In this document: piece after piece, positions 39,601-52,718 of the stretch
Layout of the letters: each line of letters begins with the position of its first letter
Numbering within the stretch: the first letter of the stretch is position 1
Assembly (NCBI GenBank): GCA_964304625.1
Contig: OZ199839.1
Coordinates: 9,610,001-9,674,000 of the forward strand
Reading direction: 5' to 3'
Origin: Kudoa neothunni
Lineage: Eukaryota > Cnidaria
Length of the DNA: 64,000 nucleotides
The notes under the pieces: generated by a model
The model's input: the letters and a program-made list of their open reading frames with translations, nothing else
The model's database searches: none
Told to the model about the DNA's origin: nothing
Position numbers and translations under genes: made by a program

Positions 39601-39639
39601 TTTTGATTATTCCTCGACTATTTCATAGCTCTCACAAAC

Positions 39640-40075
39640 AATATTTGTCTATCGTAACACTGCTACTTTTTTCCGAACACAACCAATGTGCTTCAGTCAT
39701 TGGATCATGGAATTGTTAGTTTAAAAATGATACACAAAAGAAATTTAATGACGTTATTCGTACATCCAGATCGAATTTCAAGATAATGGCCACATTGTAA
39801 CTAATGTCTTATATGTTATTCATTTGGCAACCAAATTATGAGAATATATTAAGACGGAAACCATAGTTAACTGCTTTAAGAAATCATTTTTCCTCCATGA
39901 AAATCCATTAAATGATGATTACGATGATGATCAATTTAAACATGAAATAATTGAACTGATTGAAGAGGAGTAACCACTAGAACTAACAAATCCTATTGAA
40001 GAAATTCTAGAAAGTGACACAGACGACATTGCTTATATTGATAAAGTTATTATATTAAACCAAAAGGAATTATAA
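39640..40075 (+). mobile_element. Decayed pogo-family transposase, C-terminal part
   Basis: About 39667-39760 reads YFFPNTTNVLQSLDHGIVSL, the pogo/Tigger motif LPPNTTxxLQPxDQG that follows the second catalytic Asp. Further on IHLATKLW and KTETIVNCFKKSFF match the end of the same domain, followed by an acidic tail. There is at least one internal stop. N-terminal DNA-binding parts and terminal repeats were not found. Confidence 0.6.
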
Positions 40076-40689
40076 TGATTATCATAAGTTATAAAACTCT
40101 TTCTAAATAAAATTTTGTCAATATTTGAACAATTTTTTCAGGACAAAAAATATACAGCGATATTTTAATATGAAAAAGTATACAAGTTAATGTTTGTTTC
40201 AAATTAATTTATTATTGACTATATTATCGATGAAAACTGTTATTTTTTGCTTAACGCAATCGTTATTCAAATGTGTCCAGCGCAAAAATGGATACAACGC
40301 AGTAGTTTTCATCTTCCCAATTTCTGGGTTAGATCCACACACTATTATATAACTCTCTTTTTTTATTTCTTTATTCCATATTTATTTTCATTTTGAATAC
40401 ATTAAATTAAATCATTAGATTAATTCAAATAATGATTTATTCCTTATTTGTTAGGTAGGTAGGATAACCCATTTTCACCATGATTTAATACGCTCTCCGA
40501 ATTATAAATTTTCAAGGGATAATCAAATGATCCATCCACGGAGGAAATTATTGAATTTTCCACACATATATTTTCCGTTTAATTTATTATTTTGGGATTA
40601 ACTCACAAAACAAACCAACGGAATCATCGTCAACCAATGATCATAGGAGTGTTATCTTTTGAGTCGTCTTTTATGCCAGAGGCCATTTA

Positions 40690-40875
40690 TTAGCCTATTT
40701 TTTTGCCCTCACTCGAGAAAAAAATATTTCTTTTTCTCAAAAGTTCGATCAATTCTTTTACTGTTGTATCAAGTAGTTTGAATTTCTCCCTTTTAATAAT
40801 TTTGAGATTTTCACTCAAATCGTTAGAATTGAAGTCAATCGATATGCTTTTCTTCAATGATAGATCGGTGTCCAA
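40690..40875 (-). CDS. Short ORF with a SAP-like stretch, uncertain
   Basis: A 61-residue minus-strand frame whose C-terminal half, TVKELIELLRKRNIFFSSEG, resembles a SAP DNA-binding helix pair. No exons around it could be joined and it is flanked by transposon remains, so it may be part of a decayed element. Confidence 0.2.
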   Translation of the reverse strand: MDTDLSLKKSISIDFNSNDLSENLKIIKREKFKLLDTTVKELIELLRKRNIFFSSEGKKIG

Positions 40876-40915
40876 TGCGGTGATTATTTACCGAAGTGCT
40901 TAACGGTGTTGGCTC

Positions 40916-40965
40916 CAGAGTAGTGGTTCTTAATCATTCTTGCTTGCGGATCCCAAATGTGTTTG
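40916..40965 (+). mobile_element. Possible hAT-type terminal sequence
   Basis: CAGAGTAGTGGTTCTTAATC followed by TTGCTTGCGGATCCC resembles the CAGNGGTTCTTAACC...GCGGACCCC start of many hAT elements and MITEs. No opposite end (GAACCACTG) was seen nearby. Confidence 0.2.
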
Positions 40966-43070
40966 GCATTCATACTAAGTCGAAACTTTTCACTTTTAAA
41001 TGAGTTTGGGGTCATTTTTTACCTCAGGATTAAAATATTAGTTTTGAATAAGTTACTTCATCAACAACGATAAACATTTAAATTTTTAAAATATAATTAT
41101 CTATTTATAATTTTAGATGCAAGTTTCCCATAATGTTGATAAATGGGTTTACGCATAGGTTTCGTAGAATATCAATAGCAAGCTAACCGTTTTTTATGCT
41201 CTCTTAGACAAATGGAGCAGCTTAAGCTTGAATTTAAATCTCGTTTTCGTGAAATCTAATTTTGCTTAGCTGCATTGTCAATGCCACAATCATTTGGAAA
41301 TTCTTTAACAAACTTAACATTATATTTTTTATTGTTCAGTGGTGAGAAATAACATCCCTAAATTAAATGGGCCGGATTATTATGAAGAGAATAAATTTGA
41401 CCACATAGGTTCAAAATACAATTATCCTAAAAAAATTCAATATTGAAATAATCTGAACTGCATTTAAAAAAAATTAATTAATAATATAAATTTGATGTTT
41501 TGAGTACCGCACAGATATGATAGCTAATTAGGCAAACAGCTTTGGGCCACTGTATACAAATAAATACACATCAATCAAATCTTTATTAAAAAAGACGTCT
41601 GTTATCATCTGTTCGTTTTCCAAAACCCGCAGAGGTTAAAATTTAACGTTTTGTGAATAAATTACACGTTTAATGGGTTCACCGATTATTTAAGAAGTAC
41701 AATTGAACGCGATAAAAAAATATTTCGAAACTGTTTTTTTGCAAACCAAATTAAAAAATTGAATGAATTATTTTTTAAGGGATTTTTTTGTAGAGATTAT
41801 TGAATTAGATAGTTTGTTGCGGCGTAATTTCATTGTTTAAAGTACGGCTGATCTGTTTATAATAAGCGACAATCCAAAAAATTTAAATAATACAGATTCA
41901 TTCTACAATTTTCATGATTTTTTAGTTTGCGTAGCTTTTGTGACAACGCATATTCCAGTAAATTCCTATGCTTTATTCCTTCAAATAATCTAAATATTGT
42001 TGGCCACGTCTAATAATTATTCGTGTTTCTAATTATAACTTAACGTACACAGTTATTACACTTAAGTATGTAAAAATATGGCACCTTTATATTTACGTAC
42101 GAATTAATACCAAGCTGACTGTTAAAATATCTTAGAGAGAATCTAGAACCAAACTTTATCAAAAATAGATGAATTTCATAGTAAATTTTCTATTGTTCAC
42201 GATGGCCAAATGAAATATAATGGAGCAAGACCCAGCTCGCGAGCCAAATTATGGCCATCTCTGATTTATTTATTTTTAGGAAACGTTAGAGAGATTTTTT
42301 TATTAAAGATAAAATTTGAATTTTTCCATTATGTCGAATTTTTAATGCGTTAATATAATTATTTATTTTTGGATCAAAAATAAACCCAAACTCAATAAAA
42401 GATGAATTTACGTCAAAACGTAATTGAACACGCAATGGATTCAAATATAATCTCTTTATTTTACCATTTAAAATAATATATATTTATAAGTGAATTTAAA
42501 ACAATAAATTACACTTTTTAATGCTGATTCGTATAGTTTTTAAAAAGTGAACTATTCTCGAAGGTTACTTTCAACCCTAAACCGAATATGGGTGTTAAAA
42601 TGAAAGATATTTATACATTAAATTTTTTAGAAAGCAATAATTTAATATCGAGTTTCTAAAAGGTTTTAATCCAAAAACTAGCATCGCATACGGATGAAGC
42701 TTTGATGTTTTTAGATATTTTGTCCGTTTATCTCTAAAACTAGCGTAAGCTGCAAGCCAGAGAGATGATGTTACGAACAGTGGGATTTTTACTGTATTTC
42801 AGCTTTTCAAAATCTTTCACGTTTACTCCAAATACCTTTTATATAGTCATTGTTACGTTCAAAATTTGGTTCATTTTAAAGAACACACTTTGATGTTTGT
42901 GTAATTATTAGAGTGATAAATAATGTCATTTTATGTCATAGATTAGTTAACGGCTTTATCAAATATTACTTCCTCTAACTCATCAACTCATATAAATATG
43001 GGGTATTTATATTTAGAATAACCAAAAATAGATTACTTCCATTTTCTTTGGAGATTCCTTAGTTTTTTCA
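40966..43070. other. Intergenic region, no gene seen
   Basis: AT-rich sequence without recognised genes or repeats. Confidence 0.5.
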
Positions 43071-43074
43071 CAAG

Positions 43075-43562
43075 ATAAAACCCCTGGCGCAACTTATTAG
43101 GTTGTAGGATTCTGGTCGGTTATGCCTCTTCCATTAACGCTTTAGGCACCGCAGGACGTAACATGGAATCCTGCCCCTTATCTTTATGCGGTAATGTGGG
43201 AATTTAACCCATCAAACATCCTCGTCTCTGGGCGACCACCACACCAAACCCTATCTCTTTATGGGCGTTAGCTTTGTGGGGACTGCACATTACTTGCCTT
43301 TCGATGTGTTCCGGAGATTCAAACTCCTATTCACGCTCACCCCACTTCACAGCCAGCATACAATTTAAACACAGTCCTCAAATATGGGATAGAGACCCAC
43401 CTACACGGAAGCAATAGTCTGACCACCGGTGGATTCGAACCCATTACCCCATGGTTCTGAGTCCGAGTGTCACACCGATGTGTGATCTGTCCTCGGCTTC
43501 TCGAGAATCCTTAGTGAGCCTGCTTCGGACTGTACCTGGTTTTATTTCCTTCCGTACAGAAG
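43075..43562 (-). repeat. GC-richer tRNA-like block, SINE candidate
   Basis: About 490 bp with base composition unlike its AT-rich surroundings. On the minus strand it contains a perfect hairpin TCACAC-ATCG-GTGTGA followed some 40 bases on by GGGTTCGAATCC, a good RNA polymerase III B box. About 110 bases further comes a second B-box-like element, GGAGTTTGAATCTCC. This order suggests a tRNA-derived, possibly dimeric, SINE or a decayed tRNA pair. No functional tRNA can be folded from it by eye and its ends are approximate. Confidence 0.45.
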
Positions 43563-44429
43563 AGTTAAATTTATGAGAAAAAAAATAAAAGAATTATTTA
43601 AGCAAGTATCTAAGAAAAAATTTTGACTGTTTTAAACGTATTCTTGTTTAAAGGCGAGTCAACAGAATGACACCAGTATCGAAATAAATGAAAACAGTGT
43701 TACATAAAAAATTTATAGTTCTTTTTTGATATAATACACCATCGGTAAAAAAGTTGGAATACTTTAGAAAACAAATCTTTGTTTACAAGTTTCAGTAATG
43801 AATTTGTCATAGACTGAATAAGACATTATACATTAGGATATCCATTCAGCTCGAAAGTGTTAAAGAAAATTCATCCGTAAGCTTCTAAGTGATATTGTTG
43901 TGGGTGTCGAAATTCCCGCATCGAATCTAATATTTTCGAAATAAAACCAGAGAATTATAAAAAAACTTAAGTAATTTGTATGTAGGTCAATTATTTTAAC
44001 TACTGCTTACGACATTTTATTTTACCCGAGACTTGCGTGCACGCCATTAGTTAGCCATAATGGGGAATATAACTCTCATTGTAATAGAATGTATGAACAA
44101 GAAATTAATCAGATCTTTCTCAATACTCAATACCATGATATCACAGAATGATTATGATTTTGAAGTCCTATTTTTAATCAAGAGTAAAATGAATAAATGA
44201 AATAAAGCTTTTTGTAATAGAACTCACAATTTTTTAAAATCTTGAACAAATCTTCAATTCAAAATTAATAAGATTTGTTGGTCAATTGATAAATATAGAA
44301 TGATTGGATATTATATATTACTATCGGGTTTAAGTGGTTAATATCACTCGTTTAGTTTCTCAATTACGAGGAAAAAATGATAGGGCGAATCGTTTTGCAT
44401 ATATTAGGCCTCATTTCTATAAGTAATAA
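43563..44429. other. Upstream region of surface-protein copy B
   Basis: AT-rich; no gene seen. It should hold the promoter of copy B, but no element is clear. Confidence 0.5.
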
Positions 44430-47400
44430 ATGAATTATTACTTTCACAACATTTACATCTCATTAGTTTTACATTCGATTGTTGGTTCTGCAGTTGAAAT
44501 CGATAATAATATACTGAAATTAAGCTTCTCGAATCATGCGAATGAATATAGAATATCGTTAACAGGATACAGAATCGAAGACAGCCACCGGAAATGTTCA
44601 CTTCAGTATTCCGATTCCACGACAGAACCATCACTCAAAACTATTCCTAATTGTAATAGTATAACCGGAAAGCAAGATGAATCATCAAAAATGTGCATTT
44701 TCGATTGCAAAAAAGTCGATTTACAATTAGATGGAAACGAATTTAAGAAAATTAAATATGTAAGATGGTGCCAAGGTAAGGGTGAGACAGCTATAAAGAC
44801 ATGTCCTTATAAAAAAGTGTATAAACTCAAAGGTAATTGACAAATTAAACATTTATTATATAAAGTTAATAAGATATTTATCTAAAAAGCATATTGTCTG
44901 CGTTCAAGTTAAATAATGAATTCACTGTATCGGTTAAAACAAAAATAAACGGCGAGTTTACGTCCACAATGGACGGTGTTCAGCAAACTACCGCGAGCTT
45001 AAATATTAAGTTTTATGAAAAAAATACGATTAAGCTTTTGACAACACCTGTCATGACATCTTTCTTTGTGAAATTTACCGATATACTGCCAGAAATCCTC
45101 ATAAACCCTATGAAACCTAAAGAAGATTGGTTTATTGCAATTGGATCGGTTGGAACAACTGGTGACAACAATTATTTTTATACAATAAAACTCCAAAACC
45201 CTGAACCGTCAAAAATGTGCTATTTTGGAATAAAAAAAGTAGACGATTTTCATTTTTCCTCCTACTGCGCAAAAATGAAAACAGCAGGACCATGCCTTCA
45301 ACCTTGTTATAAAGCCACATTATATTACAAGTCAAAGTTGGACTTCGCTCAAGTACTTGTAAAACGCCCCAATATGTTGACCACAAAAGAATTTATCCAG
45401 ACAGTGACATGTATTCATCAACTATTTTACAGATTTTAATTTTTGATTAGTTAAAGAGCACCAACCTACAGCTACTTCAGTGAAAAAAACACAAGCTACG
45501 TTCAACTTTTCTGATTTAAATAAAAACGAAGCTACTAACTCTGAAATCAGTGATGCTTTTATTGGGGAAATTAAGCTAATAAAGAAATATCATGGAATAA
45601 ATTGCACTGGTGACGACGCCGTTTGTACAGAAAACTCTGATTGCAAACGTTTTTCTTCGAAAACCTTTGATTCACTTCTACCGCTGACAGAATACATATT
45701 AAAGGTTAAAATAACTGGAGTTCAAGTCTTTGACTCATATGAAGTAAATCATTATCATAAATACTTTTACTTCAAAACCAAAGGTATTCTTAATTGTGAT
45801 AGTTGAACTTAAATTAAGTAGGAGATAATTTCGAATCTCAAAAAGAAATTACACCAACGGTTGTCCAAGATCAACCTACCAGATTAAACTTATCTCCAAA
45901 AGGACTTTTTTCAGTTGGAACTAATGTGGATGCGAAATGTGAACTTTATTACTCGACCTCTGGAAACGAAGAATCGAAATTTCCAGCCACATGCCTAATA
46001 AATGATGAAAAAAAATTTTGTTTCGATACATGCACAATTCCCTTTTCCATTATTAACCTTGATCCTAAAACAAGCTACAAAATAACGATCTGCTCGGAAG
46101 GTTATACATGCGAAGCAGATAGCAATGCGGTCGAAAGTAATTTAATATCCATTTAGTAACAATAATTACATTCAACAGCTAGCGGAATTTCTCTCTCGGT
46201 TTCTATATTTAATCATGATAATGATAAATCTACAGCTACAATATCACCTACAAATGGAAACCTTGGGGATTCATGGGCTTATATTCTCATAGAAAAAACG
46301 TCTCTGAGGGAAGTAATTGATTGCTTGAATAGTGTTTGCAGTCCTATTGTCACAGAAAGAGAAAGTAAGAAGATATTAGAATTTCCATGGACGATCATTA
46401 TCGCAGAAGTTACGTACCAATTAGTTGTAATAAATACAAATACTGCTAAACCCGTAACTCAATATATGGAAAGTAAAAATTATCAAATTTAATATATATA
46501 AAATATCCTAGGAGAGACTAAAGAACTTGATGCTAAAATGATTATCAAATATGCTTCAAGCGAAATATATAAAATAAAATTTACAGGTGAGATCATTGGT
46601 GTAAGGGAAAAACAATGTACTGTTAAGAAGTCTGATGACGAATTAACTACTTATGAAAATATAAGCCAAGAGGGTGAAGTTACAAAAAGATGCAGTAATT
46701 TAGGGGAAGAGATTAATGCTAACATTAATATTCTAAATAAATATAAATACGTATCAGTCACTTATAATGATGAAAAAACCATAACTAAGAGTAACCCATC
46801 TAAATCCCGCATAAATCCTGAAATCTTGAAAACGTCAGGAGAACCGGACGATGAACATAAAATCGACCATGGACAGGGTGGTACACAGGATCTTACATCC
46901 AAAGGGAAAAATCAGCTGCCACAAATTGAAAAAGTTCTTTTTAAAAGAGGATATGTTTATGCTTATTATTTCGCAGGTAGTTTAATAATTTGGGAACAAT
47001 CTAACTTTCTCTAGATCATTTTGAAGAAATAGGAATGATCGCAACTATAACTGAAGATAAAATAAAAATAGGATCAAGTAAATGTTCAATGAATTGCAAA
47101 GCGCATAGAGACAGCCAAGAGCTTGGTGATATAATAGAAAATGAGGCGAGATGTACTACATTTGGAAGTTATTCTATTCCAATTAGTGAAAATACTGAAG
47201 ATTACTTTATCAGTTGTCCTGGATATTTTGATTTTCATTACTTTTACGATACCACCTTTACGAAAAAATATGCTCCAATATTCAGTAGATTTTATTATGA
47301 GCTGACTGTTAATGAAAATGAAAGAAAACTCACCGTGAAATTAGTCAATGAGATGCCATCCGAAATATGCACTTTTGAATGGTTAGATGCAACCGATTCA

Positions 47401-50400
47401 TCTTCAAACACATTCTTTTCAAACAGGTGTAAAAATAAGGGAAATTGTTTTCACACTATCTGTAGTAATATAACATTTGAAAATATACCAGCAGAAGTAA
47501 AGGCAGTTAAAATACGTGTCTTAAAATTAGGAATGGAACCAGTGATTGGTTACCAATCAAACGTCCACATTCGTAATATTCGTTATTATAAATTTGTTTT
47601 TTATTTATTAAATATAGTAAAACATGGAAGAGATATTCCCTTAAAAACAAAAGATAACAAAATAATAGTCGACCTTAATAATAAGAATAAGAATGAGGAT
47701 GGTACAGAAGTTAACACACAACCTGTTCCATCATGCTCTTTGAAGCACTGGAACGCCTACGCTCCGATTGAATCCATTAGTTTGATGGAATCCTTTACTA
47801 ATCCACCTGGCTGTGAATTCGGTGAAGTTGGGCTCACACCTGATCCAACAGATTTACCTTATGTTGTAATGGTAATGATACATAATCTATCAAAATATTT
47901 TCCAAGAAAATATTTTTATCATAAATTAGGTAAACTATTTACTTTATTATGGTTTTTAATTTACTCGTAAGATCAAACGACGAATCTTTCAATTCAAGAA
48001 GATTCAGTCTCACCTACCGCAAGTGGATTCACACTTACTCCTGATACTTCACATTCAGCCATATGCAAAATTTATGTTAAAGAACATAATGCACCACATT
48101 TTTATCCTGCTATTTGCAACACGAACAAATTATGTGTAGGTGCGTGTAACACAACGTTCACTATTATTGGGCTGTATTCAGGTGTCAACTATGATATAAA
48201 AATTGTGCCTAGCGGATCATACAAGGTTAAAACATTTGAGAACAAGAAAACAAGTAACCTTATTTTTCTATAATTTATTAAATGCTTAATAGTTGGAACT
48301 AATATTGAATTTAAAATATCTGAGGAGTCAAAGAAAAATAACCTGAAAATAACTTACACGAGAGAAATTGCTAATTCTGAAACTATTGATTGTTATTACC
48401 AGTTGTATAAACACGAAACCGATGAACGTAATAATATGGGTTTAATTCTTCTACAATATTTTAGGTTCGCCAACAATTATTCAAAAATCCTGCATTGAAT
48501 GCAATACAGAGAGTCTTAAAAAGTGCAGTGATATTCAATTCGATGACAGCTTATATAATAACAAATATAACTACAGGCTGATGATTTATGCGAATGCACA
48601 GTCACCACCAGTGAAAATCGCGATTCCAGGTATAATAGTTATGAATTTTTGTATAAATGCCCTATAGCGTTTTCTCGACACGGAAAACTACAACAAAGTC
48701 ACTTTAAAAATAATGATGGGGATGTTGACAAATTCTCTGTTATACTCAAAGATTTTCCAGTTGAAAACAAATGCGTGATAAAATTATCAAGTTTTGCGGC
48801 AACACCTGAATTCAATAAACCAACTTGCACGGGTAATACACATGGGAATTATTGCGTTATAGACTGTTCAACTTCTAATGAGGTTGAGATTGAATTATTG
48901 AATTCTAAAATTGATCGATATGTATTGGTTTGTTATGGTGAAGATGAAAATGAAGCAAAAGGATGCAATAAAAAGAATATTTTCCAAATTAAAATGGGTA
49001 ATTTTATTAAACGCTATTTAATTTGTCCTTTAATTTTGTAATTATTTTTCTTAATAAATACTTTTGATTATAGAATATAAGCTGGAGAATACGTACAAAG
49101 TCACACATAATGATAATAAAGTTAATATTTCGTACAAGTCGAACTCAAAAACCGAGTGGAGTGTGGCTGCTGATGGAAAAATTGACACGTTTAATAACGA
49201 TGCAAAAAACAGCTTACGAATTTTGTATTATTCGTCAGCTTTGGAAGAAAAATCTGCTTCTTTCTCAGATGATAGGTTCATGAGTTACTATAAAATAGGT
49301 TCCACTCTTTTATGGCCTGGATTAATTTATTACACTAATAACACGTACTTGATCAAAAACACTCCACTAAAATCTCAAATTATATTCAATATTTCATGCA
49401 TTGCTGATAAACCTAACCAACTGAGAATAAACTTCTCGCCTGGACCTTATAATGACGAAATATGTCACATCAAGGTATTTGAGGTAAATTCAAACAATGC
49501 AAATGACACAGGCAATGTTCTTAATACATGCAGAGATATAAAAGATGGATGCTATCAACTTTGTCAAGACGGTTTTATCAATTTGACGAAAGAATATCAA
49601 AAAGTTGGTGTAATTATTAAGCGAAGGTTCGATACAGACGAATATAAGCAATATCATAAAAGTAATTGAATCATTAATTTATGAAATTTACAATTGTTAG
49701 GGGGAGACACTGGTGTTAATTTATCCGCAGTTACTGCATCTGGAGTAACACTTACTGGACTTAATATCTACGAGAACATAAAAAATAAAGATGAAATTTC
49801 AGAATGCACCATTAAAATATCTAGAGCTAATTCTGTCTCAAACGAAGAGATACCTATCTGTGATTCTAATAAAACCTCATGTTCTACTAACTGTCAAGCA
49901 TCACACATGATTACTAATTTGGAAGCTGGTACAAATTATCTGTTATCGGTGGAGATTACGAATCTTGGTTTTCCTGGTAGTTACCTCAAGAAGATGGTGT
50001 TTAGAACCTGTAAATATTATATTATTTATTTTATATCTAAAGCTAAATAGCGGAGGGAACTGAATTAACGCTAGCCGATTCAAAAGCTGTCATATCACCC
50101 AATACCGCTGCAATCACCCCATTCCGTGATAATGATTTTCTTCCAATATGCAGAGTCTATCTTAACAAAGAAGGAGATTCGACTCAAAAATACATGGCAG
50201 TATGCAAAGATATGGGAGTCTGTGAGGGCAGCTGTTCCAACAATTTCGAAATAGTTAACCTAGCGCTAGAACAAAACTATACAGCTTTTGTGGTACCGTC
50301 TGATGGCAAGAAAGAAAGAACCTACAATATTGAAGCAGGTATAAGTTATAAGCGGGTTTAATAAAACATATTTTAGTCAAAAGTAAATTAACAATTACAT

Positions 50401-51250
50401 ATACATCTAAAGAGGAGAGCGATTTAACAATTTCTGTTCAAATTGATGGACAAAAAACTGGTTCAAAATGCCCATTTATGTTACACGAGAAAATGTTAAA
50501 CGAACAGACAACATCACTAGCTACGTGGTGTAACGATGACGAGGATTGCTCAGCTAATCAATGTGTGATCAAAATTAACGGTCTTTCAAAGGAAAAAGAC
50601 TACGTGCTAATGGTAAAAGCAAAGGATGTTACAACCTACAAACAGCATGAAATTCTATGTAAATTATATTTTTACATTCAAATTAAACGTTCATAAATTA
50701 ATAATAATACTTATTGATTTATAAAGACACTAAAGTTTCCAGGATGAGTGGGTAATTGAAATGAATTAATTTTTGTAAATTAATAATCTTTTAGTAACTT
50801 AATTATAATAATAAACTAAAACTAGTTATGAATTGAAGAACAACAGATCAGAAGTGAATATACAAATATTGAGGTGGATGACATTGTTGGAAAAGTCATA
50901 AGAATGGCTCAAAAGGGGTATTCTATTCCATTATAATATACATGTTTATGCTTATTCTAATTTAGTATTTCATTTTAATTACTACACCTTAAATCTTATA
51001 ACTGGATAGATAGTACAGGTAAAGATAAGTATATAGTTGGAAAAAGTGAAAAAAAGTAAAAGAAATATAGAATTTCTTTTTAATTTTTTTTAGATACAAT
51101 AACAGATACATGTAATATATAAATATGACGGCGTATGTATCTACTATTTTTAGACTGTATTCGTTAACCACAATAATACTAACATTATTGGTAGTGATAT
51201 GCTTCGGCATCTATAAAAAATTATCCACGGATGCTACTTACGACTTATGA
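44430..51250 (+). CDS. Large multimodular type I membrane protein, family copy B
   Basis: Same exon plan as copy A: 44430-44832, 44874-45410, 45451-45783, 45822-46136, 46179-46472, 46512-46976, 47015-47572, 47618-47929, 47972-48253, 48293-48427, 48465-48629, 48668-48997, 49074-49661, 49701-50009, 50051-50338, 50377-50658, then juxtamembrane blocks and a membrane exon 51154-51250. No break was found. The signal peptide is in the first exon, without the 39-nt intron of copy A. Shared landmarks include YVRWCQGKG, NPEPSKMCYFGIKK, DFHYFYDTTF, TVKLVNEMPSEICTFEW, GLYSGVNY, VDRYVLVC-like and WCNDDEDCSAN. The seventh and fourteenth-fifteenth modules have conserved Cys pairs and Cys-x3-Cys patterns like FN3-type folds. 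One membrane helix (LTTIILTLLVVICFGIY) precedes KKLSTDATYDL. A cell-surface or secreted role is inferred; no enzyme motif is seen. Confidence 0.75.
50658..51250 (+). other. Copy B juxtamembrane exon cluster
   Basis: The ectodomain exon ends at 50658 in phase 1. Then follow a 25-nt exon 50727-50751 (YTKVSRMSG), a block 50839-50917 (QQIRSEYTNIEVDDIVGKV, then IRMAQK), an 18-nt microexon 51094-51111 (YNNRY) and the membrane exon from 51154. The ends of the first two blocks resemble each other (KVSRMSG, KVIRMAQKG) and both finish with GG in phase 2. Confidence 0.6.
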
Positions 51251-52718
51251 ATTATAATTACATACTAATTAACAGAATAGATTATGATTAGATGATATTA
51301 ATTAGGGAAATATATTAGTTTTCGATTCATCAATGTTGTGTTATTAGTTCATTTTAGAGTTATTTTATGATGTCAATAGGTAAATTTATCTCCGTAATTT
51401 AAAAAATTGGAGAAATAAAGATTTTTCTTTCGATAAAAGGTAAGGAAATATAAGTATTTTATTGTTTGCAGGTATTTGTCTCCTTTAACTCTCTGTATCC
51501 CTTCCTTTCGGAAGTGGGGTCCATAAGAGACCTCACTTCCACTATTTATCGTGTTAGTTTGAAAGTAAGGATTGATATTTTGCAGTTCCAGGAACGCCTC
51601 TATCAGATGAAAAAGCTTTTATCAAACCTGTATTTTTCTGTCTAATATATAAAATACGCATAACATATAATAGTTCATTCCACGGGTATTTTTTTCTTAT
51701 AGAATCTCAAAAAAGTCATTCATTACATAATATCATATGAAAAAGTAACTATTTATATCGGATAAATATGATCACCTTCCAAAAACCATTGATATTATTA
51801 TAAGATATAAGTTATAAATCATAATAATTATAGGGTTTATCGATCTAACTCGATAATTTTAGTGTCAAAAAATCAATCCTAATTATTTCATAGCACATAA
51901 TTATTTAGATTAAGAAATTGTCTCAAATTTTTGATCCATAAAACTGATAGACAAAAATACGTGTGTAGCAAAGAATGACGCCTTCTGTGTTTTAAAATTA
52001 AAATTATATCTTGAATAAGTGTTAAATTTTTAAATAAACATAAAATATGTTTTTAAGATAAAAAAATTAAAGGAAATGTAGTGGTCATGATATTTATTAA
52101 ATTTTTCGTGGTGAACACACCAATATGACAGCATTACATTGTTTTCTTAATAGAATGAAACAAATAAATCCAAGAGTAAATATTGTAACTTAATTTAACA
52201 AAGTTTTTATTCTGCACGGAACAATAATTGTTTAAATCGACACCTTAGGATAAATTTAACACAATTATTTGGTTTATTATAACCTCGTATATTTTATAAC
52301 AATATATGGATATAATCGAATTAACTCATTAATTTTTAATATTAATTATTTAAAAAATGTTATGGATAAGAAATTTCATCTTTGATGTAATATTTGCTAC
52401 TTCCCAAAAAATAAACGATGAAGCAAACAATTAGTAAAATTCAGAATGTTACTTATTTTATTATATAAAGCATAACATTTACAATTTTGATTAAATGCAT
52501 GAATTTAATGATAAAACATAACATAAACATAAAAAGGATGGACCATCATTGGGTATTTCTCAAACATGAAGGATTGGATTAGTTATTTTCCTTTAAAAAA
52601 TTATCATTTATTTTTCAATAAAAATCCGAGTTTCTGATTATAATGTTGTATCAAGATTACAATTACCACATTATTTAACAAACTTGCCACGTTATCTGCT
52701 TTAAATAATATTAGTTAT
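51251..52718. other. Intergenic region
   Basis: AT-rich. It contains a hairpin at 51510-51540 (GGAAGTGGGGTC, 7-base loop, GACCTCACTTCC), similar in style to the GGGGTC...GACCCC hairpin near the right end of the piggyBac copy at 55.8 kb. Nothing else is recognised. Confidence 0.5.
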
